Assembly (NCBI GenBank): GCA_039619475.1 | Contig: CM077115.1 | Location: 417,640,557 to 417,704,556 of the forward strand | Length of the DNA: 64,000 bases | From: Icerya purchasi | Taxonomy: Eukaryota > Arthropoda > Insecta > Hemiptera > Monophlebidae | Reading direction: 5' to 3' | Shown: piece by piece, positions 44,818-55,849 of the stretch | Layout: every line of letters starts with the position of its first letter | Position numbering within the stretch: the first letter of the stretch is position 1 | Notes under the pieces: model-generated | What the model saw: only the letters and a program-made list of their open reading frames with translations | What the model was told of the DNA's origin: nothing | Database searches by the model: none | Program-made: the position numbers and the translations under genes

Positions 44818-45550
44818 ACAATATTATATATTATAAAAGTAAGTGTACAATGTGCGCGCCGCTAAACTAAATTTAATATTCAAAAGAAAATTCCCGATGA
44901 GGAGAGAATATACAAATCGATCGACACGATGGTAAACGTTGAAGAAAGTGTCAACTTCTCTACGGAATTTCTAAAGAGTTTGCAAGTACCGGGAATGCCA
45001 TTACACTGCCTTCGACTGAAAATGGGATCTCTGATCATACTACTCAGAAATCTAAACTCACCAAAACTATGTAATGGAACAAGGATGATCGTCAAACAGC
45101 TATCAAATAACATCATCGAAGCCGAACTTATGTCTGGAAAGGATAAAGGACACACAGTATTTATCCCCAGAATACCGCTGATCTCTACTGAGCTGCCATC
45201 CCAATTTAAAAGACTGCAATTTCCAATCAAATTAGCCTATAGTTTTACAATTAACAAAGCGCAAGGACAAACTTTAAACCATTGCCGCATCAACCTTAAA
45301 GACTACTGCTTCTCTCACGGTCAACTCTATACGTAGCTTGCTCTCGAGTAGGAAATTCGAAAAATTTGTACATATGTATACACTCCGGATAATAAAATGA
45401 AAAATATTGTTTATAAACAAGTATTGTAAATGGTTAGAATATGTTTTCAATAAAAATTTTTACCGCTTATATTTTAAAGTTTATCCTTTTATTCTAACTA
45501 CCACGCAATCTCACATCAACTCCCTGAGCGAAGCCGGGTACCCCGGCTAG
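44818..45550 (+). mobile_element. Helitron, internally deleted: 5' end joined to the helicase C-terminus, 3' end intact
   Basis: The 5' block (TATATATTATAAAAGTAAGT, GTACAATGTGCGCGCCGCTA) is shared with 42566. The 3' end GAAGCCGGGTACCCCGGCTAG has a perfect CCGGGTACCCCGG-type palindrome directly before CTAG, followed by T. Rep and the front of the helicase are missing, so the element is a deletion derivative of an autonomous Helitron. Confidence 0.82.
44876..45368 (+). pseudogene. Helitron PIF1-family helicase, C-terminal ~150 residues, frameshifted
   Basis: The frame starts right after the 5' terminus (IPDEERIYKSIDTMVNVEES). It then runs FLKSLQVPGMPLHCLRLKMG, LLRNLNSPKLCNGTRMIVKQ, FPIKLAYSFTINKAQGQTL (helicase motif V/VI region) and FSHGQLY. 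The last motif should continue VACSRVG: YVACSRVGN is present two bases later, after a TA duplication (TATA at ~45328-45331). One dinucleotide expansion thus broke the end. Helitron Rep-Hel proteins are ~1,400 residues, so this is about a tenth. Confidence 0.85.
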
Positions 45551-45592
45551 TATAACAAATAATTCCAATTTTAAAGGAAGATCCAACATACG

Positions 45593-45832
45593 TCACAACC
45601 GAAAAGTTTTAAAAAACTCTCGACTGCAATAATAAAATGCTGCTGTGCGTCTATTTTGTCCCGGATCAAACGATCCATCGATATAGAGGATTTTATAATC
45701 ATAGAATCGAGATTTTAATATATGCCATTTATTATCAAAACTGTTGTGATTTGGAATTGCTTGGTTAGTTTTGACAAATTCTTTAGTATCTAATTTAATT
45801 TGCGGGCAGCAAAACGATTCCTGAAAATCCAT
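45593..45832 (-). pseudogene. I-type LINE RNase H start, fragment
   Basis: The 79-codon minus-strand frame contains KILYIDGSFDPGQNRRTAAF, the first RNase H strand with catalytic Asp (xIYTDGSK...GAAFY). It is preceded by the usual K-S-[RS]-F-x-D-Y/H spacer. It is cut on both sides and starts ~40 bp after the Helitron end. Confidence 0.6.
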
Positions 45833-47570
45833 CCAGAATGGCGTCCACCTGGTTTAATGTTTTTGGTAAATTTTTAATTCAGAACAGTTGTTGAAACTGG
45901 TAAGTATCGGGGGATTTGTGGTAAACCTCCGGTAATCCCGATTTTTTAATTGTGGAATTCGCAATTGCAGATAATAAAAAATAAAATAAAACAATTATAA
46001 AAAATACCGAAATAGCTGTGTGGTGGTGGTAGCCACATTGAAAACTATTTGGATCTCTATTTTAGTACTGGTTTCCATTCTTTTTTGTTTTTTTTGTCTT
46101 TTCCGATCAGGTATCTTCTTTGAATTTTGCGAAATTTTTTTCATCTATAAAATTACCTATTTAAAAATCTCGTCGGTGCTAGTTTCGGAATTAAGGGAAT
46201 ATTTATATAATCTTTCGTGAACATAATAAAAGTTGCAGCATGCGATGCATATACGCCACCGGTCTAAATTTTATTATTTATTTCGAATAAGTTAACAACT
46301 GCCCCATAAAACGAACGTAAAATGCTGAGATCTTACGTTTATAGCACTTGCACAGTTGCAGCGTGTTTTTTTTTGCTGAAGAAAAATCGCTCTGTATTAA
46401 ACCCTGAATTCAAACGTTTGTCCAGCGATAGATTACTAGTGCGTAAATTTAGAAAATATCTTAGGGGAACCTGCATGCATTTTCTTCTCCAGTAATTTCA
46501 TTGATCACAACGCTGCATCAAAAACAAATAAACAATATTCTAAATGAGTACGGTAAAGTTATCTTGCTGTTTTCAATCCTGAAACATGATGATGAGAATT
46601 CGTATGGATGATATAATCCATTGTAAGTCGTTTATTATATATAATAAAAACAACTTCATAATATAATGTGGCCCGCCGATAACGTAAATAAAATTATTTC
46701 CTTTTTTTATTTGTTTTGTTTTTTTTTTTAGTGTGTATGTGTGTGTGTGTGGAAGTTATTACAGGACATCATCGGCTTGAATTAAAAACTTTGCGTACCA
46801 CTGAAGGACCGTGTGCTATTAACGTCTTTACGTTATTCGAAAACAATTCGATTTATTTAGCGAAAAATGTTTAAATTTTCCGTAATAAAAAAAAAAAAAA
46901 ATACATAACTTTCTTACTTGTCACTGTCAAAAATAATATTAATGCAAATCTCTTTAAAAACTAGGGTAAACATACCAGAATATAAATTGATACAGAAATT
47001 ATACGGTATGTTAGGAAATGATGTTAATACTTAATCTCTGGCAAAATCTCTAACTAACTCTTTCCCTTCTATAATGCTTCTGATTGGTGGTCCTTCGTTG
47101 ACGTGCTCAAAAAAAGAAAGGAAAAAAAAGCAGACATTAACACTTAAAAAAGGTTTTAACTTCAGTGGATCGCATCTTTTTTTTTTCTTTTTTCTTACGA
47201 TTTCGGTGTAAATGCTGACGAGTTGTAGCTTGAATCTTGCTCTATGTTTAAGAGAGAATAAATCAATGAAAAAAGGAACGAAAAATATGATGACAAAAAA
47301 TTGTTTCGAAAAAATGAAAGGTTTGCGTTAGAAAAGTAAGATCCACGGTAATTATTGTGAAATCATGGTGTTATAAAAAATGAACTTTTGGTTGAAAAAA
47401 CACAAAAATATATTTTTCGGTTTGACGCCAATTTACGGGAAAAGTTCGAATCACTCAAGCACTAAGTGAACCACATTTCAATCGGAAAATTTTGAATTAC
47501 TTTACTAATTTTTATTTTTAAATGCTCGAAGTTGAGAATGTCTTTTTATCAAATCGAAATTCTATATATA
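45833..47570. other. AT-rich spacer with a (GT)n run; nothing recognised
   Basis: A (GT)n microsatellite lies at about 46731-46751. The 66-codon frame at 46020-46220 is hydrophobic low-complexity. No repeat ends identified. Confidence 0.4.
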
Positions 47571-48003
47571 TCCGATTCTAATGTATGGGGTCGAAGCAAT
47601 GACATATATCGTAAGAACACTCAAATATTTCGAAGCGTGCGAAATGTGGTTATATAGAAGAGCCTTGAAGATATCTTGGGTACAGAAAATGTCTAATGAA
47701 GAGGTGCTAAAGAGAGCTAGAACGGAAAGGAGAATAATTGAAGAAATAAAAGCAAGAAAAACTAGGTATTTTGGTCATATTATACGAGGTCAAAAATATG
47801 AACTATTACGGTTGATCATTCAAGGAAAAATAAAAGGGAAACGAGGAAGAGGTCGAAGAAGAATATCATGGACCAGAAATGTCCGACAGTGGACCAAAAA
47901 ATCATCGATAGGACAACTGATGCAGGCGGCAAGAAGCCATAATATATGATCGTCTACGCGCAGAACACTGCGTATGACACGTCGAAGAAGAAGAAGAAGA
48001 AGC
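47570..48003 (+). mobile_element. RTE-like LINE, 5'-truncated 3' end with (GAA)n tail
   Basis: The 122-codon frame PILMYGVEAMTYIVRTLKYF, CEMWLYRRALKISWVQKMSN, ARKTRYFGHIIRGQKYELLR and GKRGRGRRRISWTRN is the C-terminal signature also present at 26.5-26.9 kb. It ends ~60 bp before a (GAA)n tail (about 47981-48001). 5' truncation with an intact microsatellite tail is the usual product of LINE insertion. It is clearly the best preserved 3' end of this family here. Confidence 0.8.
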
Positions 48004-49259
48004 CTGACATCAATTCAACAATTTTTGTGCCGATCTAAAAATTGTTCAACGGGAAAAACGTAATAGTTCCCTGTCTTGCTAAAAAAATATTCTTTCCGAT
48101 TGAAGTCTAGTAGAGGTACATTTTCGATGAAAAAGTCTTACAATATTTTTATGATCTGCGGAATCACTTTTGTAAAAATACGCCCCGATAGTCCGGCATT
48201 TTGCAACGCGCATTAACTTTCCTTTCGTATATCCATCCGGCGTTTCTTTAGTGCTTCTCCGGATCGCCGCGGCGCATATTAGGCGATATGGAAACTGATC
48301 TTCGGACCGTCCTAATAACACGTCAAATATTTAAGCGATGCACTGTAAACTGCTTTGATATAAAATTGATTAATGTTCTTTTGGCGGTTCTACAGATTCG
48401 TTAGAATTTTCCAATTGTGCAATATTTTGTCTTTCAGTGAATATCGATTTAGAATTTTTAGCAAAATTTATTTTTCGCTTTTGTTTCGTTTTTCGTTTTT
48501 TTTTTTTTTTTTTTTTTTTTTTTGAAATGTATATACTTATTTATTTTTTATTACAATGGTTTCTTTCGATAAGCTAAAACGTTTGTCGACGAATTATCTT
48601 ACACAACTGTATAATTTAATTTATACATATCCATTACTTCGTGTAATATCTGCTGTCTACAAAATCTAATTTTAATTTTATACTTACCAATACTTAAAAT
48701 TTATTTTCTTTTAATTAGTAATCTATACATTACTTTACTTATTGTTGCGCATTCTTTTATTTTAGGTTCTTTATTTTTTTAACATTTCTTTCTTCCTGAA
48801 TTACTTTATTTTCCTTTTCCTCTTTTCCTTTTTTTTCCATCTTTATTATTTTTTTAGGTATTTTATTTAATATCTGAGAGTTATGACACATATTTGTTCG
48901 TTTGCTCCCCCATCTTTGGTACGTAAATCTTTTCCTCAGCTTCGTATTCTGTTTTTATTTTCCCCTCCAATTCAATTTTCTTTTTCATCTAAATTTAATA
49001 CGTTACTTTCACACGCTTTAATAACATTTTTTACACTCGTATTGTCAAGGTGCTACATGTGAATTTGAAATTTTACAAAAATTTTTTTCAGTACCTCGCA
49101 TCTAATTCACTGAAACATATATATTTTTTGAAACGTAGCAATTGAATCAGTCCTCCATCCCCTTCAGTTGCTGCTTTTTGTTTTTTTCTTTTCTTTTGGA
49201 ACTAATTTTTGTCTTAAAAATAATCGTTTTACCAGGGTGCTTATATAAAACTCTTATAT
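48004..49259. other. Spacer with 35-bp poly(T); nothing recognised
   Basis: 48080-48330 is CpG-richer with an 80-codon minus-strand frame of no known family. A poly(T) tract lies at about 48497-48523 and the following kilobase is T-rich. Confidence 0.4.
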
Positions 49260-50954
49260 CAATAACGGATCCATAGGAGGGGATAGAGGATATCCCCACT
49301 TCAAAAAAAAAGAACCAAATCCTCTGAAAAAATTTATTATAACAGAGAAACTTAATTTATGCTATAAAAGATTTATATGAATTTTACCTACGGATTTTAA
49401 TAATTAATATTTAATACTATTTTCTAATAAAACTATTAATATTCCTTTTTTATTCTATTTTAAACGAAACTGTCGTCGATCTTTTGCCATTTTTATTTAT
49501 TTTTAATTTTCATGTTTTTATTTTAATTTAAAATAGTTCAATGAGAAATATATATATATTTAAACTTGCTCACGAACAAAGAATTCGGATCGGATTACTA
49601 ACAAAAATAAAAAAGAATTAAAGTCTAATAAATACTATCTTTCTTTTTTTTTCTTTGGGGGGGGGGGTCAACGGGGGACCTTTACCGTAAACAATTAGAA
49701 TAGGAAGGAGTTAATTATATCTTGATACGGACAGATATTGTTAGGAAAAGGGAACAAATGATAGGAACAATCTGTGGAGAGGGAAAAGATAGGACATAAG
49801 AGGCGCAATATGGAGTAGGAAGACCAAATCTCAGCAAACTGAAGTAGAAAAAAGAGCATTCAGCAGAAAGAGATGAACACTTAATAAACACATGATCAGC
49901 ATCGCAAACACGCTTTCCGTTTGAGTGGAAAGGACAATATGGATAGGGAACCAACGAAAATCGAAAACGGCAGGAAGATAATAAAGAGTATGGCTTAAGA
50001 ACGCAGACGAATAACGGAGATAACAACAGAACGATGAAGTGAAGGAAACAAAGAGAACCACGGATTGGCAGGAATACTAGGTTGAACAAACAAATAAAAA
50101 GAACAATTGTTAGAGCCAAATCCTAAGACGAAAACCTTTGTACAGCGGAAGGAGATTGGCTGATGGGACTTTTTTAAAGAAGAAGTGAGAAGAGGCAGCA
50201 ACCCGAGCCAAGGAGTCCACCGCTTCATTACCGAAAATGGCCGAACGACCAGGAACCCGCAGCAAATCAATTTGAATGGAATGAAGGAAAGAAAGAACGT
50301 AGATAAGTGAGCGTATGCGGAGTATGATAAAATCACAGGAATGATCAGGTAGGGAAGAATGAATTAAAGGGCGGTCATGGAGTCAGATATAATCAAGAAT
50401 TTGGGGGAAAGGTGATTGGAGGAAATTAAAATAATGGAACGTAGGATAGTCATTAATACGTTTATGAATGCAGAACAGAAAGGAGGCAAGCGAAAAGATT
50501 CTGAAAAGCCAAAATCTGGGAGGATAAAAGAGGCATCGACACCATCTGTAAACACGGTTGCATGCGAAGGAAATTGATAAATGAAAAAACTGTGGAATCC
50601 CTGTCGGATCAGGGCCTGCGGAAGAAACTTAGAGAACGTAGGAACAGTAAACATATTTGGAGGATGGCAGAGATCGACGAAATTATAAGTGAAATAAGGG
50701 AGATTGACAGAGAACATTATGCTATTTTTAAACTACCATTTTAGCCAGAATTTTATAATTTCGTTTTATTTTTTACCTAAAAATAAAATAAAATTTAAAT
50801 TAAATTGTAAACACATTTTTAAATTTCTATAAAGGTCGCTATTTGATTTTCTTTATGAAACAAGAGGTATTTCTCAAATCTACGAGTCTACCGTAGAAGA
50901 TTTTACGTAATTATGTAATCCTCTCCCCCTAACGTCCTTCTGGATCCGCCCCTG
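49260..50954. mobile_element. TIR element, copy 2 (inverted relative to copy 1), carrying a different LINE fragment
   Basis: The right end on the opposite strand is CAGGGGCGGATCCAGAAGGA, matching copy 1 at 25452. ATTACGTAAAATCTTCTACG, TTTCATAAAGAAAATCAAAT and CTAAAATGGTAGTTTA are shared, and the left part matches 26871-27207. The insert at about 49646-50722 is absent from copy 1, where the sequence reads through (TTAGAAATGGTAAGAAAGAT). Conversely copy 1's RTE insert site is uninterrupted here. Confidence 0.7.
49690..50722 (-). pseudogene. I-type LINE RNase H and C-terminus, nested in the TIR element
   Basis: On the minus strand FPSHATVFTDGVDAS is the first RNase H strand and Asp. FLIISDSMTAL is the third motif (ISDSxxAL). 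A shifted frame with LDLLRVPGRSAIFGNEAVDS-like residues is the H/GNExxD motif. CPFHSNGKRVCDADHVFIKC with SLSAECSFFYFSLLRFGLPT is the usual LINE tail (DHxFFECP...). Frames change several times. The RT portion is absent. Confidence 0.65.
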
Positions 50955-51448
50955 TTTATATTGAAATAAAATATCGTATACAGATTTTTATATTTTTAGG
51001 GATCTGCGATAAAACTTTTACAATTATTTTAAATTACGTTTGCTGTTCCTGATATTAACTCGTTCTTCAGTGTTCTGTAAAAACTAACGAACGATGTACT
51101 TTTTAACCTTTTTTTTTGTTTTTTTTTGTTTTTGTTTCAAATAATTTGTGCTCTCCCTACAAGGTCTTGGCTCATCTGTGGGTTCTCAACATCGTCGTCG
51201 TCGGAGTCGCATCTCTTTATACAAACGTTAATAAGTACTGCGTTGAATTGACGAACCGAAATGATGAGAAATGTAAGGACCACGTGTCGATTTTCTTCCA
51301 GTCTGACCTATTGCCCGTTTATCATTTTTTGTACCATGCAATCAGATATATTTTTATCAATTCTTCCATATATGTAAATTTCTTTTGTCTCTAACTTTTT
51401 TTGATAATATTACCCAGCAGTTTTATTAAAACTTCCATATTGCCAATT
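50955..51448. other. Spacer; nothing recognised
   Basis: The 92-codon frame at 51116-51394 is cysteine/valine/aromatic-rich and has balanced codons in its middle (VLAHLWVLNIVVVGVASLYT), but no family match, start context or partner was found. Confidence 0.35.
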
Positions 51449-51449
51449 T

Positions 51450-53830
51450 TATTTATTTATTTATTTATTTAAATTTACGTGCCATGAACAGCAACTATCG
51501 GCTAGACGGATAAATATAGATGTATATGTTAAATAAATAAATTACGCAATTTATATTTTGTAGTATAGCTTTGCATGGTGCAGAAAAATTAGGTTCGAAA
51601 GGATAGTAGGGTCGTCATCAGAGAAGATATTAGACAAGGAGGAGGGAAGATTATGTGTTAATTTGAGGGAATTGAACTGAGGATATTCTGTGATGTGGAG
51701 AACAGAAAGATTAGAGTTACATATGTTGCAAATTGGAGTCTGGTAACGATTACATCATCTCTTCTTCGGCTCAGGTCCATCATCGGACATTCTGTTTAAT
51801 TTGGTGAAGTTTATTTGAACACGAAATGGACAGCCATCGTTGGTTCCATAGCGTGCCCAAAGTCAATTTTAGGTAGCGAACAAAGTCTGAAGCTAATACC
51901 GCAGTGTCTGGAACAAGGAGAATCGCTGTGGCTTCTTTGGCTGCTCTGTCAGTCAACTCATTTCCAAGAATTCCCGAGTGATTTGGAATTCAGAGGAATG
52001 ATATCGCGCGAGGCGAAGCAGATACCTGTTATTTGTCTATTTCCTTCGTAGTGGGGTGTTGTTTATCACTGAAAACATCGGATGTGGAATTTAAGATGTG
52101 TCCGTAAAGAAGACTGATGCGTTGTGGGAATATGAAGCTATCTTTAATTTAGCTTCCTCTGAGATGGAATTTACGCTTCGGCAACAATTTAATAAATCAT
52201 GATCCAATTTGACTGGACTGCGGTTCCATGGCGGAATCACTGCGACTCAGTGAGAGATTATCTGTGGTTGTCTCATGTTGGTAATTGATAGTATCCGCTG
52301 ATAATGTGATGAGATTGTCTCGATTGCTTCCATTCCAGTTCGAAGAATAGTTGATATTACACACGGAGGTCTGAAGTTTGAGGCTATGCATTGAGTATAG
52401 AAATTAGACAAGCAAGCCATTTGTTGAATGTCTGGGGACCACTCGGGCGTCCCTACAAGTAAACTATCGATGGGAATGTTCCTGCGGAGAGCGGAAGAGC
52501 TGAAGTATGGATGGTGTTTAATGATTGCAAGTAGTTTTGGTTGCCTGTTGAGTATACCTCCGAAGCATAGTAGATCTTATTATTGCGCGATATATTCGGA
52601 GTAATGAGATACCATCTGACCCGTATGCGTTATGCACGAGTTTCCTTAATAGGTTCATTTTCCGGAAGCAGGATTGTTTCAGATGCTTTATATGGGATTT
52701 CCACGATAGAGTTTAATCAAAGAGTAGACCTAGGTAACGAACGAAGGACGCTGCGACCAGTTGACTGCTATCCAGGTTAATGGATACTTTGTGCTTGCAT
52801 TTCTGAACCTGACAAAAATGAATAGTCGTGGTCTTTGCTATGGAAATTTGAAGGCCGTTTTAAAAGTACCATTCGGAAGTTCTTGATATACTTCCCTGTA
52901 ATACTTTCTCTCCGATTTTTATATTGTTGCAATTAACAAAAATGGCGAGAACATTAGTAAATAATGAACACTGCACCGGCGGTTGAACAACAGAAGAAAA
53001 ATCATTGATAGCAATATTAAATAGAGTCGGGCTGAGAATGGAGCCTTGTGGAACTCCGTTTTTTAATGAGCGTAACGAGGAAGAGTACTTCCCTGCCCGA
53101 ATGAAAAATTTCTGCTCGGACAAGAAATTATTTATAAACGACACTAAATTACCTCCGAGGTTCCGTTTACGGAATTGAGTCATAATTTGTGATCTATGAA
53201 TTCTATCACACGTCTGAGTAAGGTCGAAGAAGACTGCTAGCAAATGAGTATTTTTTGAACTGACGACTTTGTTATAGCGTTTTGAAGAGTGCACCATGGA
53301 TGTAACGTAGAACGTCCGCTCCGGAATCCAAACTGAGATTTGTGAAATAGATTTTTTAAATATAATATTCCATTCAGACGAGAGAGAAAGTTATTCGTTC
53401 GAATATTTTGCACAACATCGAGGTTAATGATATTGGCCGATAGCTTTCTGCAAGTGCAGGATTTCTGTTGGATTTTAAAATGGGGATAATGACCGCTGTC
53501 TTCCAAGCTGAAGGAAATACGTTCCCATTCCACCTTTTTTGTTAAATATTTGAAGTAAAACTTGATGATTCTCGACGGGAGCATTTTTGAGCATGGAAAT
53601 ACGTATATTATCATGACCAGGGGCAGCTTCTTTTGTACGCTTAATAGCCGATGATAGTTCTTGGAGACTGATAGTCTGATTGTATGGTTCGTTATCACAA
53701 TTAGGATTGAAAAGATCAGGCTGATCCACACTATAAGAGTCGTCGATGCAAGTGGGAGAATGCTCATAGTGATCAGCGAGAGCAGAGACGTACATCGTTT
53801 GGATTACTTGTTTGGGAGTTGCCAACATTA
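51450..53830 (-). mobile_element. I-clade LINE (RT + RNase H), 5'-truncated, with (AAAT)n 3' tail
   Basis: On the minus strand, from about 53830, come AAPGHDNIRISMLKNAP (RT motif 1), SYRPISL-type residues, LAVFFDLTQTCDRI (motif A, second Asp region altered), KNGVPQGSILSPTLFNIAIN (motif B), then CSLFTNVLAIFV where CSLFADDLAIFV is expected. The catalytic ADD is therefore lost. After a decayed stretch, GILGNELTDRAAKEATAIL (RNase H motif) is followed by a tail ending in an (AAAT)n run at 51449-51472. Confidence 0.78.
52860..53828 (-). pseudogene. I-clade LINE reverse transcriptase, catalytic motif C mutated
   Basis: Three overlapping minus-strand frames (53828-53475, 53767-53237, 53297-52860) together cover RT motifs 1 to C with frameshifts near 53530 and 53280. 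Motif A retains FFDL but AFD is TCD. Motif C reads FTNV instead of FADD, which by itself would abolish polymerase activity. Confidence 0.75.
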
Positions 53831-54106
53831 ATAGTTTGCCGGAAATAGGTTAGATGATAGGCAGTTTTATTTCTTAATCCCTTTAGGTTTTATAAAATAC
53901 AATAACTTCCAACCAAATCCTTTCCCTCGTCTCGGTAAACTTCTATCTTCTGTTCTAAATCTTTCTAGCTCATTGTAACAAGAAAGCATTTTTGGAGCCA
54001 TTTCGTTACTGTTATCCCACCAGAGGTATTTTTACAGGGACTACGTCTTAAAACTCGACTTGATTTGGAAGACTGTGGTGTTATTCGTTCGAGGTAAAGG
54101 ATAGTA

Positions 54107-54235
54107 ATTTGCACCAATCAGCGGCTTACCGATAACTACAATTTGCCTATTTAAGGCCTGCGTCTTTCCCACTGCTACTCATTACACTCTGCTAATGAAA
54201 GTACTACTATTCAAGAGGGTAACGGAAAAAAATTC
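54107..54235 (+). mobile_element. Degraded Penelope 3' end (relic of the 30-33-kb family)
   Basis: Blocks in the same order as the Penelope 3' region are CACCAATCAG, then GCCTATTTAAGGCCTG (arm: TATCTATTTAAGGACTG). CTGCTAATGAAA and ACTACTATTC then stand where the arm has CTGATGATGAATAG and ACTACTATTC, then GGTAACGGAAAAAAA. Both hammerhead core elements are mutated. It sits just beyond the 5' end of the I-clade LINE. Confidence 0.5.
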
Positions 54236-54609
54236 GACGCGGTCTTTTTTAGCAAAAACAATAGACATATGCTGACTTAAAAAAGCTACCAGCAGGTTGT
54301 TTTTAAGATTTCGACAATATTTAAGGTTACTCGAGAAGGGAACTGCCACTTCGGGGTTTTTCGAGTATGTGTATGCAGTTTATTTTTACTACTTGTTTTT
54401 CATTTCCGTAGTTGTATGCTCTACTATAGTTTTTCTTTGTTTTTTTTGTTTTTTTTTATTTTTTTTCTTTCCACCCTTTTTTTCCCGTTACATTTGTTCA
54501 TATGAATTTTAAAGTTATCATTTCACGGCGTTGTAATAGGTGTCATACAAGGGGTAGGAACCACATTACTTGTTAAATAGCAACAACTAATAAATAAAGA
54601 AGTAAGCGA

Positions 54610-55690
54610 ATGAAAGGCTGCCCAATTTCATGTAGTGTGGGCTGAGTCGCCCTCTTTCGGGCGCGATCTTTCGAGCACAATCTCTCGGGCGTGGATCATT
54701 CGGACGGTACTGAACGAGGATTTTTACTCTTAATTTGTAATGTAGTATATATTTCCCGTCCAGCATTAACATAAATATGTTTATTTATGTGTTTAAAAAT
54801 TTTTGTGCCTTTATTTGTCTTTTTCGATATTTTTTTTGAAACCTAGGTAGCTTCGTCAAGGAATTAAATACATAATTAAAATTATAGATAACAGAAGAAA
54901 CTTTTCAATAAACGTATCCCCAAATAAACTTGCTAGATACAAATGAAAGCGAAAGATAATATGACGAATATATATTAGAAGCAAATTCAATCCAATTACG
55001 TTACACTTTAAATGACGTAGAGTTGATGGTTTGTAATTTTTTATATAAGTATGGCTAACTCAATACATAGAAAAAAAAAAATAAACAAAAAAATAAAAGA
55101 ACCGATATTGCATTTGACCGATTATTAATATTAATCATCTCCAACCGTTTCGTAAATGCTGATGGAACTCTTAAATTTACATCGCAAAAGTCTGTTTATT
55201 TGTATTTCACACTAAAGCGTCGTCATTTCAAAAAAATAAAAAAACCTTTTTAAAAAAATGAATAACCCAGTAGAATGATTTAAAATATGTGTTTTGCAAT
55301 TATACATATATGTATGTATATAATATAACATGCTATGCACGTGAAAAAACTAAATCGTTAACGAAGAGCGGTATTTTTTGTGTGGAATTTCTGATAGCAG
55401 TGAATGGGTAATGTAGAAATAAATTTGCTAACTCGTGTTTCTCACTAACGCAAATGATAATGTTTAACGAATGATATCTGAAAACACCGCAGGTAGCCTA
55501 TAAAAAGGTTTGAGTAAACACCCTCGTTCGCTACCGCTCGAACAATCCACGCCCGAAAGAATCTATGCTCGAAAGATTCACGCCCGAATGAATCTACGCC
55601 CGGAAGATTCACGCCCGAAAGTTTGCGTCCTCCGAAAGAGCTAGCTCCGTATGGGCTAATCTGATTAGGACGTGCACTATAGCTCGACTT
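54610..55690. mobile_element. Inverted-repeat element with iterated subterminal 'CGCCCGAAAGATTCA' motifs
   Basis: The left end (54640-54740) and right end (55505-55670) carry the same ~16-bp motif in opposite orientation. The right end has five to six tandem versions (CACGCCCGAAAGAATCTATG, CTCGAAAGATTCACGCCCG, and so on) and the left three. Inner blocks CCTCGTTC-GTACCG and CCTCGTTC-GCTACCG also match inverted. The ~750-bp centre is AT-rich and non-coding. Iterated subterminal motifs are typical transposase-binding sites of DNA transposons; the superfamily is unknown. Confidence 0.6.
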
Positions 55691-55849
55691 CAACAACCAT
55701 TGTAAACGTTTGTTACCTGGGGGGATATATCGTGCAAACTTTTTCTACGCGGCGAAATTAAAGATTTAAATCATTTTGCTTTTCATATAAAAGTTATTAA
55801 AAATAATATCAAATAATCATAACACTCTCTCGAATCAACGACGAAACCA

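Noticed and set aside
44880..45230. 116-codon minus-strand frame
   Set aside because: Antisense shadow of the Helitron helicase end.
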